NCBI GenBank assembly: GCA_036365455.1
Contig: JAWQUS010000011.1
Coordinates: forward strand, 3,182,001 to 3,246,000
From: Macrosoma leucophasiata
Lineage: Eukaryota; Arthropoda; Insecta; Lepidoptera; Hedylidae
Direction of reading: 5' to 3'
DNA length: 64,000 nucleotides
Under the pieces are notes generated by a model. The model worked only from the letters and a program-made list of their open reading frames with translations, was not told where the DNA came from and did no database searches. How positions within the stretch are numbered: the stretch's first letter is position 1; each line of letters starts with the position of its first letter. The translations under genes and the position numbers were made by a program. Positions 40,233-51,098 of the stretch are shown one piece after another.

Positions 40233-40600
40233 TAGTCTAAGATCAGAATCTAGGTCGACCTTCACCTATATGTTTACCGAATGAAACATTATTTTATCAA
40301 ATTTCGTACATAAACAAACACGTATTTAATAATCATATTGCCAATCAAAATATGTTGATAGAATAAAACAAAATAAAAAAAAATGTTTTTAGCAAGTTTT
40401 ACGCCTTTGTTAACCCATAAAATGAATTTGAAACTAAAATATTTAAATGAGTGAAATTTGTGAAAAATATATTTTCTAATTAATTATAGCTATGAACATA
40501 TTTTGATACGTGTTTTGATTTGAAGACGTGTTTGTTTATGTATGAAATTCATAAAAACAAAGTTTCATTCGGTAAACAAATAAGTCGACCTAAATTCAGC
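40233..40600. mobile_element. Inverted-repeat element M6, copy 2
   Basis: Ends 'TAGGTCGACCTTCACCTATA' and, inverted, 'TTCATTCGGTAAACAAATAA', as in 36766-37236. Shorter interior. Confidence 0.7.
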
Positions 40601-41329
40601 TCCCCTTCTATTTCACATCAATCAGAAATCAATTACTATAATTTATAGTGTAGAAATCTTTTGAGATAATGTGACCTTTGCTGACATTGTTTACAAGATA
40701 ATTGCTAAATCAAGGCCATATAAGCCATAGGCCAAACTGAAAATAAGCAAATCAAGATATACGACACGAAATTGCGGTATTTATTGTCTGGCGTCGCAAA
40801 AACTTGTTATTCCCGCTCTTTCATTATAAGCACGGATAATAAATTTGAAAGTAGATTATTTACTTTTTTATTACTTGTGCGTATTTGCTCTTGTGTTGTA
40901 AAAATAAGTTTTATGCAAATATGATACCATAAAATTTTATGATTTATGAACGGTATCAGTGAAGGAAACGATTGGAAAACCAGTTTCAAAATATATAGTT
41001 TTTTAAGATTCCATCTTACTTTTACTATCACAAATGTGATAGTATGGATGTTTGTTTGTTTGTTGGTCAAGCTAAAGCGATTGGACAGATTTCGATGAAA
41101 TTTTGTACACAAGTAGAGTTTTTCTGTCTGTTGTGTACAGTTAGCGTATCATACCTAGATATAGATATGTACTCGTACAAGTGTTGATAAAACGTCTAGA
41201 TGCATTGGTACTACAAGTTAGTTCGCAATAAATCGCTGTTCAACTCATACGTGTTTTTCTATAAATCAAACCTGCATATAATAGTCAACCTTAGTGCCAT
41301 AACATAAAGATCAATGGCTGTAACATTTG
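40601..41329. other. AT-rich stretch, nothing recognised
   Basis: A 101-codon minus-strand frame (40807-41112) has low-complexity hydrophobic composition and no motif. 'ACTTTTACTATCACAAATGT' to 'AGCTAAAGCGATTGGACAGA' around 41020-41100 has the style of an old DNA repeat. Confidence 0.3.
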
Positions 41330-41476
41330 TCCCCTTATTCATAAGCGTATCTTAGCTCAAGTGTTGCTAATCTCTCCTTTGTCTTTTTCTATCCTTCACA
41401 TTTGACAATGCAACTGACAAAGTCAAAGCATTCTATAGCTAAAACGTATGTAATGTACGTTTATGAATAAGGGGGA
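41330..41476. mobile_element. Inverted-repeat element M4, copy 2
   Basis: TCCCCTTATTCATAAGCGTA and, inverted, 'TACGTTTATGAATAAGGGGG'. Interior as in 34056-34219. No coding capacity. Confidence 0.82.
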
Positions 41477-41799
41477 TAGGATTTTACTTTTTTCTTAACT
41501 TACTTTTTATCTCGTTCAGAGGTTTTTAGAGGATTTTAAGGCAAAAGTGTTCTCTAGTGACGACTGCATAGCGGAACAGCAGGCAGGACCACTAAAAGGT
41601 GAACCAACGGCTTAATAAAGGTCGCAGGTAATACCTAGATATGGGCCGGTATCTCATTTCTCTATTCAGGACCATTCTTTGTGGCAATCTTTGGAGAATT
41701 TTTCCAACTGCGGACACAATGTTCATCTGTTCGCCTGTCCACAATTTAGCTCAAATACTTATAGAAATCAGCAAGCGATCATTTTTCATTAATCATCAC

Positions 41800-41950
41800 T
41801 CTAGCCGAAATATGCCTTCTGCTGGACAAAGCCTTCCCCAGAGACGTCCACTGCAGCGTTGTGCGTTAAAGGAGAATACGCCATGGTCATCCTGCTTGGC
41901 AGGCGGATTGGTGATTGCAGCGGCGGTAGTTTTATCGCGGGATGCATCAC
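41800..41950 (-). repeat. LINE 3'-end fragment (RTE-like)
   Basis: 'CTCTAGCCGAAATATGCCTT', 'CTGCTGGACAAAGCCTTCCC', 'GGCGGTAGTTTTATCGCGGG'. Antisense LINE end as at 32785. Confidence 0.55.
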
Positions 41951-41960
41951 TTATATAAAT

Positions 41961-42177
41961 ACTAGCGGCCCGCACCGGCTTGCCGCGGTTTCAATGTTAC
42001 ATACCCTCTCTTATTCATCTTAGCGTGATGTGATAAGCCTAAAGCCTTCCTCGATAAATGGGCTATTTACCACTGAAAGAATTTTTCAAATCAGACCAGT
42101 AGTTCCTGAGATTAGCGCGTTCAGGCAAACAAACAAACAAACCCTACAGCTTTATAAATATAAGTAATTAGTATAGA
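41961..42177 (-). mobile_element. Helitron-like non-autonomous repeat
   Basis: Reverse-complement of 5411-5616, from 'ACTAGCGGCCCGCACCGGC' to 'CTACAGCTTTATAAATATAA'. Confidence 0.5.
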
Positions 42178-43007
42178 TTCTATAAAACATTATGTATTAG
42201 TCACAACAAAATCTTTAAAATTGTGAAGGTTACACTTGAAAATGTTTTATTCTTGTCGTTCCGTACCGTATATCGCAACATATCAATTACTCTGAAAAGG
42301 ATATCACACCACAAATTATTTTTAGGGATTACCAAGAACCTGTAAATGAGATTATAAGTTGACAAAGAATATGATATTGTTATACTATATTGAAAGAAAA
42401 CGATGTCGAGACAATGTGGGCTCATCTTAGTCCCTCGTTACGCTCTGGGGACAAAAATTATAAGAAAGCCAAGATACAAAGAAAACACTACCTCGTGTTA
42501 TCCTCATACTCGTCACCTCGTATAAAAAATCACAAGTTTAAGATAAAATATCAGCTTTCTTCACACGGTACGTTGTCGGGCCAAAAAATCTACGAATCTT
42601 AAAATAACATTTCCAAATCCAGTTTTATTTAGAACAAACTACTGAAACACATTGTCTAAAATGGCTAGAAATTTCGTGAGATTAATATTGCCAAACATAC
42701 AAACGGGCTATCTGACTGAAAGCTTGTAGCTCGTTTGCATGTTTCCAAGACTATGTATATTAGCAACACCAGGGGAGTTGTCAACGTGCTGCCAGCCCCG
42801 AAGTATTGTTTTGACGCCAGTTTTGAGAAACTCCACTGACTTCATATTGTAGCACGCTGGAAAAACTAGAATATCACCCTCTTCAATTCCCATGTCTAAT
42901 CTAATGGATATTTTTCATTTTTACTTTGATTACCTAGTGAATTGTCGTTTATTGAAGAAGTAAAAAAAAAATAAGTTGGGTTGCCCCCACTCCCTCCGGT
43001 TTTACGA
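42178..43007. other. Unassigned stretch with one unrecognised frame
   Basis: A 61-codon minus-strand frame at 42708-42893 (MGIEEGDILVFPACYN..) reads more protein-like than its neighbours, but I recognise no family and see no splice context. Nothing else is supported. Confidence 0.3.
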
Positions 43008-43198
43008 CGGTGTCACCTACAGGTGACACTGGGCATTGTGATAGATGACTTATGAGGTTCTAAGTTTATTTCGGTAGAAATAAAAGCTTAGATTTTATTT
43101 TTTCAGTAGTATATTATTATTTATAAAAATCTAAAAAGGAGCACGTAACTAAATCTAATGGTTATTGTGAAAACATAAACTAACATTTCAACAATCAA

Positions 43199-43425
43199 CG
43201 CCTCAGTAGCCTAGTATTATCAGGCCACTACTACTACGCTGGGGTCCTGGGCTCGATTCCTGGGTAGGGGGCTATCAGAGATAATGGTGTAAAGTCCTGT
43301 ATCTCTGGTTTTGTTGGTATTTCCATCTTCTGGAAATTGTCCAGTACTTCGAAGGTTGGTAATGTGCTCGGAGGTGTCAACAGACTCGCCACCTGTTACA
43401 TGGGCCAAAATAACTGGTGAAATAT
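43199..43425 (+). repeat. SINE T, tail missing, inside the piggyBac remnant
   Basis: Head 'CGCCTCAGTAGCCTAGTATT', box B 'GGGCTCGATTCC', body 'CAGTACTTCGAAGGTTGG' to 'GTTACATGGGCCAAAATAAC'. Confidence 0.8.
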
Positions 43426-43529
43426 TACGACGTTTTCATCAAAACGGTCGACTCCACCCATGTACTAGTTATACATGCAAGGTCGATTGTGTACTCAACT
43501 TGAGATCTGAGCATACGACCAGATAGATG

Positions 43530-43622
43530 AAGAATGCTATCATCGTTTTCATCTCCACTGTCTCCATCAGTTACTTCACCATCGTCGGGAGGCAATAAAA
43601 TTATGTCACCTGGATCTTCTCC
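43530..43622 (-). pseudogene. piggyBac transposase N-terminal remnant
   Basis: One antisense frame of 31 codons reads GEDPGDIILLPPDDGEVTDG followed by DSGDENDDSIL, the acidic 'ILPP-D..VTD-DSGD' style of PGBD transposase N-termini. Upstream and downstream frames are broken. Supports piggyBac for the surrounding repeats. Confidence 0.55.
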
Positions 43623-44123
43623 GTTATGGAATACACCTCAGCAATCTCATCTTAGATCGGCCTAAAAAAAAACTCGTAAATCGCCATTTCAGCAGACCGA
43701 CAAGACTAACTATAAACAACAAAGCTCAGTAAAAACAGAAATATAAGTACATAACATAATGCCCAGTGTCACCTGTAGGTGACACCGCACATTTTAGGCG
43801 TTGCAGCAAATATACTTTTTTTTTTATTTTTGTCTATAAATACACGTATAACATAATACATATTTATTTATAACATGTAAAAAGAATAAATGTAATACTT
43901 ACAGTCTCGACATTTTTTTATAACTTTTTTCCACAGTCAATCACACAAACTCAGTTTGTTCCAATTACGCGTGAATTATCTTAGTGACGTTAACAAGTGA
44001 CAATTGATATGTGTTGCCAGATGAAAAAAAATAGAAGTAATAATAATAATCCCTAGCATCACAACTATAATGGTACAATGTCAAATAAATATTGACAAGT
44101 GGTACAAAATCACTATTAAACTT

Positions 44124-44161
44124 CTGTCACCTACAGGTGACACTGGGAATTGAAGAGTTAA
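44124..44161. repeat. piggyBac-type right end with TTAA
   Basis: TGTCACCTACAGGTGACACTGGGAATTGAAGAG followed by TTAA (44158-44161). TTAA is the piggyBac target. Read inward, the end is CTCTTCAATTCCCAGTGTC. The opposite end with TTAA was not found. Confidence 0.6.
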
Positions 44162-44691
44162 TATTTTATAAGTTATTAAACAAGCAAAGGTGAATTTTAT
44201 AAATATAAATTGCAAATGTATTATGTAACGTATAACAAAATTCGGTAACCATGAAATAACACATTTTGCAAAATATCCGTTTTTGTGGCCCCACGACCTA
44301 AACTGGAGCAAGTTGTAACATTACACTTCAGGAAAATAGGCTGCCACGTCTGCATTAATTTTCACTACACACTCCGGCTACTATCTTGTCTATATTATAT
44401 TACTATGTTTATAAATAAGTAAATGTTCTAGCCTAGCGGATAATTTTATCAATAGGTTATAATATTAATAATAAGCATTTCTTTGATAAAACAAGACAGT
44501 GTACATGTACATAATAGCTCTGAAGCCTGTGGTAGTAAAAATGTCCTAAGATTTTCCCCACTATGATACAATCTATATTATCAAGGCATATTATACATAG
44601 TAATATCACAGTCTAAAGAAAACGAACATGTATGTACTTATACTGTGGTAATATAGTCACAAAAATAAATAATTATTTATAACTAGCTTTT
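44162..44691. other. AT-rich stretch, nothing recognised
   Basis: No ORF or shared repeat stands out. Confidence 0.4.
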
Positions 44692-44760
44692 GCCCGCGAC
44701 TTCGTTCGCGTGGACTTCAGGTTCGTCCCGTCTAGTCTAGTAATAAGTAAGAAATACGGT
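44692..44760 (-). repeat. Fragment of an ACTAGCT-GCCCGCGACTTCGT repeat
   Basis: 'ACTAGCTTTTGCCCGCGACT' matches the start of the block at 56618 and 56927. The other end of the same kind ('TTTTTACGTGAAAGAGTAAC') appears at 45895-46075. Confidence 0.5.
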
Positions 44761-44996
44761 AACTAAGCACTGCAGAGCCCTAATCATAGGCCTATAGGTA
44801 GCTACTGCAGTATGCTCCTATAAACTAAGTCTAGCTACTTTCATAGTTCGAGCTTTATTACAGCTTTGGGAAAGATTAGACTTATGCTTTCGCGGCATAA
44901 TTCTTAAGTACGTGTTGTTTCTATACTTCCAAAAAATACAGTACGGTAGTTATTGTTATGATTGTACTTTAATGCAATCCTTGCCTATTTGATTAA

Positions 44997-45212
44997 CCTA
45001 TCTATATAGTAATTCAATTATCAATGAAGTAATGCGTTATAATTAACCTATTTATATAATTTGTTATAATTAACGGTAAATAACCTATCTATATAGTAAT
45101 TGAATTATCAATGAAGTAATTCGTTATATAATTAACCTATTTATATAATTTGTTATTATTAACTGTAAATAACCTATCTATATAGTAATTGAATTATCAA
45201 TGAAGTAATTCG
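44997..45212 (+). repeat. Tandem repeat, 2.4 units of 87-89 bp
   Basis: Units begin CCTATCTATATAGTAATT at 44997, 45084 and 45173. Very AT-rich, few differences between units. 45050-45080 contains a nested 'TATTTATATAATTTGTTATA' element in each unit. Confidence 0.92.
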
Positions 45213-45317
45213 TAAAAATGAAGTATCTTTTTGTACGTGTAACTCCTAACCAAAAAGAAACCTGGCAATAACTAACCTTAGGCCTATATTACTTAAAGTA
45301 GGCGACCAAACGTTTTT

Positions 45318-45490
45318 ATCAAATCGCTAGTGCCTTGAAAATTCGCAAAACGGACACAACCGTCAACGACGTCTGCCCTCACGCGTCTGCCCGCGTTCGG
45401 GTCGCGCACTCAGCGATGAGCCACTTCTTCCCCACCGCACCTACCCCGCTCCCCCCACGCCCCGTTCGCCTGGCGCCGCTGCCGGTATTT
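45318..45490. other. GC-rich patch, unrecognised
   Basis: 'CCTCACGCGTCTGCCCGCGT' to 'CGTTCGCCTGGCGCCGCTGC', then 'CGGTATTTATC' twice. A 78-codon frame has no motif. Strong contrast to the AT-rich flanks. Confidence 0.3.
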
Positions 45491-45894
45491 ATCACCGAAA
45501 CGGTATTTATCGCCGAAATTGCTATGACTCTGCATTTTAAATCTGTGATATCTTCGAAAATATTTATTTAATTTACATGCTGTAAAAAGCCATATTGATC
45601 TTTATTAAATGCACAATGTATTTAAGATACTTAATTGGATAAGGATTAATACTGTATTGCTTAAAATCGCTTCGTAAATAAGCCATTATTTCTTGTACAA
45701 AGTAAAGGATAAAAAATGGTTATTGTGGGTTATTCCTAAGAGATAAACATATACCATCACGGACTTTTTTGTAGACCTTTTTAAGTTGTACAATACTGTA
45801 GTAAATTGTTTTGATCTATCTTGTAGGATTCAGTCAGCGTTTGCAATGTAAGCGCAAAAAATGTGTTTTTTCTACGACCTCACATTAAAAACCT

Positions 45895-46075
45895 CAAAAA
45901 TTGTAGCCTATGTGTTATTCTGATGTATAAGCTATAGCCTATGTGTTACTCTGATGTATAAGCTATATTGTGGTAAAGTTTCATTCAAATCCATTCAGTA
46001 GTTTTTACGTGAAAGAGTAACAAACATCCATACATCCATACTTACAAACTTTCGCCTTTATAATAGTAGTAGGAT
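45895..46075 (+). repeat. Old DNA-repeat end
   Basis: 'TAGCCTATGTGTTATTCTGA' (twice, 45903 and 45938) to 'CATCCATACATCCATACTTA' matches the end of the repeat at 56980-57120. Confidence 0.5.
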
Positions 46076-46233
46076 GTGGCTTTTATAAAATTTTATAAAA
46101 TAAGTTAAAAGCGCTTTTGAAATATAATTAAGTGATTGTGTGTGTGAGTTTTGTATTTGTCCATATTATTCCATATTATTACAGCAACAAAACATTTTTT
46201 TGTTCTAAACAATTAAATGGGTATGTGGCAAAC

Positions 46234-46860
46234 ATAGAGGAACACGGGCCACCGGCCGCGGGTCGGAGGGGAGTAGCCATATGCAGGCTTTCCCCTCTGT
46301 CAAAGTACAATCCCAAATTATCCTATACGTAAAATAAAAACTAGTTGTAGCCGGTCTGCTCATGAGAATAAATCTAGTTGTGCAACTGAACTGACGTCCT
46401 AAAAAATGCCGATTTCATCGGTTTTATTGCTTTAAAAAGAGATCTGACATATCAAGTTTACAAAAAGACGGGGTAAACTTCCATTACAAGTATATAATTA
46501 TTAATCACAAAATTATTGTTTGATTCTTTAAAACTTAAAAATGCAATAATATCGGCCGTTTTGTTTCGGACTGATTCAAACAACACAGTCGGGCGGACTG
46601 ACCGATGCGGATCAGTCGAGCGACTGATCCGAGTTTGTAACCGAGAAGCCGCTGTCGCCGAGATGTTTAAATGTGGGTGTGAAATTGTTTATGTATTCTG
46701 TTAACGTTAAGGTGTGTGAGTTTCGTAGTCATAGACGATTTTTATTGTGCGTGTGTGCGTCACACAAATTTCGCCCTGCAAAAAATGACAGATTATTTTG
46801 AATCGGTAATAAACGCTATGGCTACTCCCCTCCGGTCGGCCGGTGGCCCGTGTTGCTCTT
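46234..46860. mobile_element. Inverted-repeat element M5, copy 2 (without Y insert)
   Basis: ~45-bp inverted ends 'ACACGGGCCACCGGCCG' and 'GGAGGGGAGTAGCCAT', also found at 34284-34887. Near its centre is a perfect palindrome CGGATCAGTCG-AG-CGACTGATCCG (46608-46631). A similar ~38-bp sequence (TTGTTCTAAACAATTAAATG.., 46200 and 46890) lies outside both ends. Confidence 0.75.
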
Positions 46861-46998
46861 AGGGTTCCTTATTATAAAAGTAGCATTTTATTTGTTCTAA
46901 CCAATTTAATAGGTATGTGGCAAATAAGTTATGCATTTTATAAGTGAGCCCATTTCATGGCTATTTTATTCTTCTTTAGAAACTTTACACTGCCTTCA

Positions 46999-47172
46999 GA
47001 ATGTACGGCCCTGTAATTACCGGCACAGAGGCATAACATCTTGGGCCTCAGGAGTGGTAACGCATCTACATTTTGACCTTGGTCTTTGTGTAAGTGTCTA
47101 TAGGCTGGAGTCATCACTTAACATTCATGTGAACTGCATGCTTGTTTGCCACCTTCGTTACAGAAAAAAAAA
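46999..47172 (+). repeat. Family A, 5'-truncated
   Basis: From 'GAATGTACGGCCCTGTAATT' to 'TTACAGAAAAAAAA'. Confidence 0.85.
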
Positions 47173-47424
47173 TAGTGTAAATTTGAAACATCAATAAAAT
47201 TAAATGATACTTTTATGTCCACACATACCGCGACTGCTAGTCTTGATAAGTAAATACATATGCATCATAATGTCACGACAAATGATTACATGCAATATTA
47301 TAAAGTGCTGCAAATAAAGTTCAAATATTATGCATGATCACGTTTGTTTATCGCTGTTGGCACACAACTTTTTTTTAAATGTAGCACCTACGTTCTACTC
47401 TTACTTGTGCTTTATTGTTTGTTT

Positions 47425-47581
47425 ACATACGACCGGATTCGGTCCGGCGGACCGACTACGCCGACCAAACTCGCACGAGCGGACCGCATCGGACCAAATC
47501 CGCTGTCGCTACACACGACCAGATTTGGTTCGGAGCGTACCGAATCTGCTATCCACTCCGAACCAAATCCAGATGTGTATT
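47425..47581. repeat. GC-rich element with repeated ACGACC(G/A)GATTYGGTYCGG motif
   Basis: The motif occurs at 47430, 47516 and inverted at 47555-47580, giving inverted edges to a ~155-bp block in AT-rich flanks. Overlapping frames here are products of the composition. Confidence 0.45.
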
Positions 47582-47600
47582 ACGACTATTACCTTTTCCA

Positions 47601-47757
47601 TTATGAAATATTGCACATCGACCTTAGGAAGGAGACTTCGGCTTTTTTCGGGTCTGTAGAGCGTTATCTCTTTCGCACTTTACCTAAATGATGTCGAAAC
47701 TAGCCGATTGTCTCTTTCGTAGGCTCGATGGACAATATTGCTCGTCAAGGACTGTAT
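47601..47757 (+). mobile_element. M7 element, internally deleted copy
   Basis: 'AAATATTGCACATCGACCTT' to 'CTCGATGGACAATATTGCTC', about 157 bp against 252 bp at 53697. Both ends are present, the middle is missing. Confidence 0.7.
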
Positions 47758-47778
47758 ATTTTTGCCAACCTTCCTAAA

Positions 47779-48138
47779 GATTTTTTTTTTAATGTAATGG
47801 AAGCGGCAAACAAGCTTGCAGTTCACATATGTGTAGTGATGACTGCAGCATAAAGACACAAAGATCAAGGTCAAAATGCAGATGCGTTACCACTCCTGAG
47901 GCTTAAGGTGTTATGCCTCTGTGCCGGAAATTACAGGGCCGAACATTACCATCTGACCGGAACACGATAGTGCTTCAGCTCTATCGTGATCCGGTCAGAT
48001 GGTAATAAATGGTCCGCATGATGATGATGATGGTGCCGCTAAATGGTAGTGTTCACACTACCATTTAGCGGCAAGTATATTAAGTAATGTGGTGGTGCCT
48101 ACTCCTGCGAGCTCCGTCACTGGAGCTCTACCACCAGT
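47779..48138 (-). mobile_element. Family A retroposon with two internal palindromes
   Basis: Antisense copy. Its centre has been replaced by two adjacent inverted repeats: 47945-48006 (26-bp arms, one mismatch) and 48034-48073 (19-bp perfect arms, 2-nt loop), separated by (ATG)n. Both palindromes are made of family A's own sequence. Confidence 0.88.
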
Positions 48139-48144
48139 AAACAA

Positions 48145-48310
48145 CGAGTCTGTAGAGCGTTATCTCTTTCGCACCTTACATAAGTGACGTTTGTCGACCA
48201 TTTAATCAAGTTTTTACCAATACCGGATTATCAGTGCTTACGTAAGCAGTGTACAGCAGAGATAACGCTGCGCTCTACGAAGTCGAAACTAACCGATTGT
48301 CTCTTGCTAT
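48145..48310 (+). repeat. M7 element, left end missing
   Basis: 'GTCTGTAGAGCGTTATCTCT' to 'GAAACTAACCGATTGTCTCT', starting immediately after the family A head. Confidence 0.65.
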
Positions 48311-48712
48311 ATAAAAGTACAGGTAAACAAAAATTTGTATTAAATAAAACAAAAACTTACATAGGCGTTTACAAAGATTTCAATAACACAAACATTACAA
48401 AATGTATCTTTCAGTATCAAATATCCAATTAAAGGGGCCGACAACAAACAGAAGCCTCAATAAACAGAACCAACACTTAATTGTTCCAAAGATTATGTAC
48501 ACGAGTAGCGAATATTATAATTTATTTTATTTATTTATTTATACTTTATTGCCACAATATAATACATGATGACAAATGGCGAACTTAACGCTAAAAGCGC
48601 TCTTTTCCAGTTAACCATCGGGAGTCTAGAGAGTTATCTGAGCGGCACAACAGTTATGGGAGAAAAATTAAAAACAAAAGTATTACATAAGCTTAATAAA
48701 ATAAATTATATA

Positions 48713-48714
<2 letters not shown>

Positions 48715-48786
<72 letters not shown>
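48715..48786. repeat. TA microsatellite in the LINE 3' UTR
   Basis: About 70 bp of (TA)n with one TGTGTG interruption. Likely length-variable. Confidence 0.95.
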
Positions 48787-48790
<4 letters not shown>

Positions 48791-48902
48791 AACATATATA
48801 TTATTATATAATAAAATATACTTACACATCAATAAATAAGCAATTTGGATGTTGATTTCTGATAAGGATTCCCACTTAGGAATCACAAACATACTCGTAT
48901 AA

Positions 48903-50529
48903 TTATCTTAAAAGATGTTTCTTTAAATTGTTTTTAAACGTCAGCCTCGAACACGATCTTTGGATGACATCTGGCAGCGCATTCCACAAGCGAGCCGCTT
49001 GAACAGTAAAAGAGTTAGCAACGAAACCGGATCTATGAAGGGGTAAAGAAAGAGTGAGAGATTCATTAGAGCGAAAATGTAATGAGTGAGAAGAGCAGAG
49101 ATACTGGAAATTATTTTTTAAATAAGTAGGAGAGGAAACGTCAAAAATAATTGAAAAAAGTTGACACAGAATTCTGGATTGTCTTCGTTGGCGGATAGTT
49201 AGCCATTTAAGGTCGGTACGGAAAGCAGACATATGGTCAAATTTACGAAGTCGAAAGATGAACCGGATCGCATTATTGATTACTCGGTCTAGTTTTTCAA
49301 GACCAGCCTCATTTAAGTCCAGATAACACGCATCAGCATAATCTAATATACAGAAAATAAGTGCCTGTACAAGACGAATTTTTAATTGAGTGGGTAGGAA
49401 GTTTCTCAGTCTGTTAAGGGAGCTTAATGACGCATAGGCAGTACGACAAACTTCACTAACTTGTACATTCCAGCTGAGAGTCGTCTAAATATAGTCCTAG
49501 GTCCTTAACTGATGGACAAAAAGTAATTTTCTGACCCTCAAAAGTGACAGGTGCCACGGAACTGAGGTCTAATTTGGCTAGTTGCTTTTGGCTACCAACC
49601 ACAATGTCCTGACATTTCTTGGGATTTACTTTGATGCCGAACTTATGAGACCACATGCTAATAGTTTGTAAGTTTAAGTTTATTTTGGAAATACAGTTGC
49701 TAATATTATTGATGTTAGATTGAACGTGTATTTGCAAGTCGTCGGCATAAAAGTGGTAGGAGCAGTCAAGTAGGTAACATAACGTATTGATAAAAATGGT
49801 GAACAGCAAAGGTGATAATATACCACCCTGCGGTACATCAGTGTTCAAATCACTCCAGTCAGATAGTTTTTTTATTGAGACCAACTGCTTGTTGTCTGTT
49901 TCTGCGGAAAACCAATCTAAAGCTTTAGTCGAGAATCGTAGATGTTCTAATAAGGCAAGGAGGATATCGTGGTCAACCATGTCAAAGGCGTTTGAAAAAT
50001 CGATAAGAACAAGAACCGTGACCAGTTTATCCTCCATGCCGTTACGAATATCATCAGTGACCTTCAGAAGTGCAGTAGAGGTGCTATGACCCGTTCGGAA
50101 TCCGGACTGGTAGGGACTAATAAGCTTGTGCTGTTCCAGAAAAGAAGAGACCTGTCTGTGGACGACAGCCTCCAGAGTTTTGGAGAGGAAAGGAAGTATT
50201 GAGATTGGCCTATTCTCATTTAACTCACGGGGGTTACTGTTTTTAGGAATAGGAATAACAAAAGCCTTTTGCCAAATTAAAGGAAATTCCCCGCATAGCA
50301 TTGAGAAGTTAATTAAGTGAGTTAGAACAGGAACAATGGAATGGAGTATAGGCAAAATCATACCACGACTTACATCGTCACAGCCAACTGCACTGGACTT
50401 TAGGGAGTTAATCGTCTTACAAGTGTCCTCCTCAGAAATGACTTTAAATGAAAAGGGTTCAATAGAGGGTTGAGATAAAAGAGAAATTTCATGGAGAGTG
50501 CTCGCTTTTGTGGAAGGGTTAAGATACAT
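48903..50529 (-). pseudogene. LINE reverse transcriptase, frameshifted
   Basis: Codons of 49456-50529 hold the RT: RPISILPFLSKTLEAVVHRQ, LIDFSNAF, DVPQGG and FYADDLQ, all matching the 982-codon ORF2 order. A frameshift near 49483-49489 moves the rest into another frame, which then runs open to 48903 (TLSWNVQVSEVCRTAYASLS, ILDYADACYLDL, AARLWNALPDVIQ). Between FSNAF and VPQGG two residues are missing relative to the 19-22 kb ORF2. The endonuclease is absent, so it cannot move by itself. Confidence 0.92.
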
Positions 50530-50728
50530 AAGAAAAATGAGAATTAAAATCAGAAGGGGAAAACGAAAAATTAAGAATTAATTAATTATTATTGAATTAT
50601 TAACGGACTTAGTTCGTAAGTACTATTCAGATTTTATGGAAGTTTACCAGTACTACCCTCAGGGTAAGATAACATGTCCGGATATACATAACCAAAACTA
50701 AAATTGTGTAGGAACTATTTTAAAAAAT

Positions 50729-50880
50729 CTGTCATTTATAGAATCGGTCATTTCTAGAATCAGTCATTTGTAGAATCGGTCATTTCGAGAATCAGTCATT
50801 TATAGAATTGTATATTTCAAAAAACAGTCATTTCTAGACTATGTAGTCATTTCGCGAATCAGTAATTCCTAGACTAAACC
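50729..50880 (+). repeat. Degenerate ~17-bp minisatellite block, copy 2
   Basis: Same ordered variant units as 24690-24820, here with two extra units. It lies about 170 bp from the truncated end of the second LINE. Confidence 0.8.
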
Positions 50881-50899
50881 GTAAGTAAATATAATAACT

Positions 50900-51030
50900 T
50901 GGGGTCGCAGCAGTGTCCCACGGTAAAACTATCCCCAATGCGAGGCATTTGCCTGTCGAACTCAGCGATAATGGCATATTCTCCTTTAAAAGGCGCGTCC
51001 TTGGAAAACGCAAGAATAGGGTCTTACGGT
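50900..51030 (+). repeat. LINE 3'-end fragment (RTE-like), degraded
   Basis: 'CGATAATGGCATATTCTCCT' and 'AGTGTCCCACGGTAAAACTA' resemble 35545-35810. Confidence 0.4.
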
Positions 51031-51098
51031 TTTCAAAATATTATGAAATTCGCTACACTGAGCAGCACTAAAAAAAACTCTTTTTACTCACCAGTAAA

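Larger units (their letters stand above)
43008..43787. mobile_element. piggyBac-derived remnant with palindromic 30-bp inverted repeats
   Basis: CGGTGTCACCTACAGGTGAC.. at 43008-43037 and its exact 30-bp reverse complement at 43758-43787. Each contains the palindrome TGTCACCT-RY-AGGTGACA. Between them lie a SINE T piece and a piggyBac-like peptide remnant. These repeats may be subterminal, because a third copy near 44126 leads to a TTAA 15 bp further out. Confidence 0.7.
48520..50560 (-). mobile_element. Jockey/CR1-type LINE, 5'-truncated
   Basis: Contains the RT and C-terminal domain plus a 3' UTR with the same 'TTTATTG..AAAGCGCTCTTTTCCAG' layout as the LINE at 19309-24327 and an ATTT-type tail near 48525-48545. 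The endonuclease and ORF1 are absent. The breakpoint lies near 50540-50560. Confidence 0.85.

Noticed and set aside
42708..42893. Protein-like 61-codon minus-strand ORF near the piggyBac remnant
   Set aside because: I could not match it to a transposase or host family and it stands alone. It is mentioned only as an unassigned stretch.
44997..45212. CRISPR-like array
   Set aside because: Units of 87-89 bp are contiguous tandem repeats with no unique spacers, and the sequence is eukaryotic.
47344..47691. Overlapping plus-strand ORFs of 63-115 codons
   Set aside because: They cross a GC-rich repeated-motif block and an M7 element. No frame has a domain.
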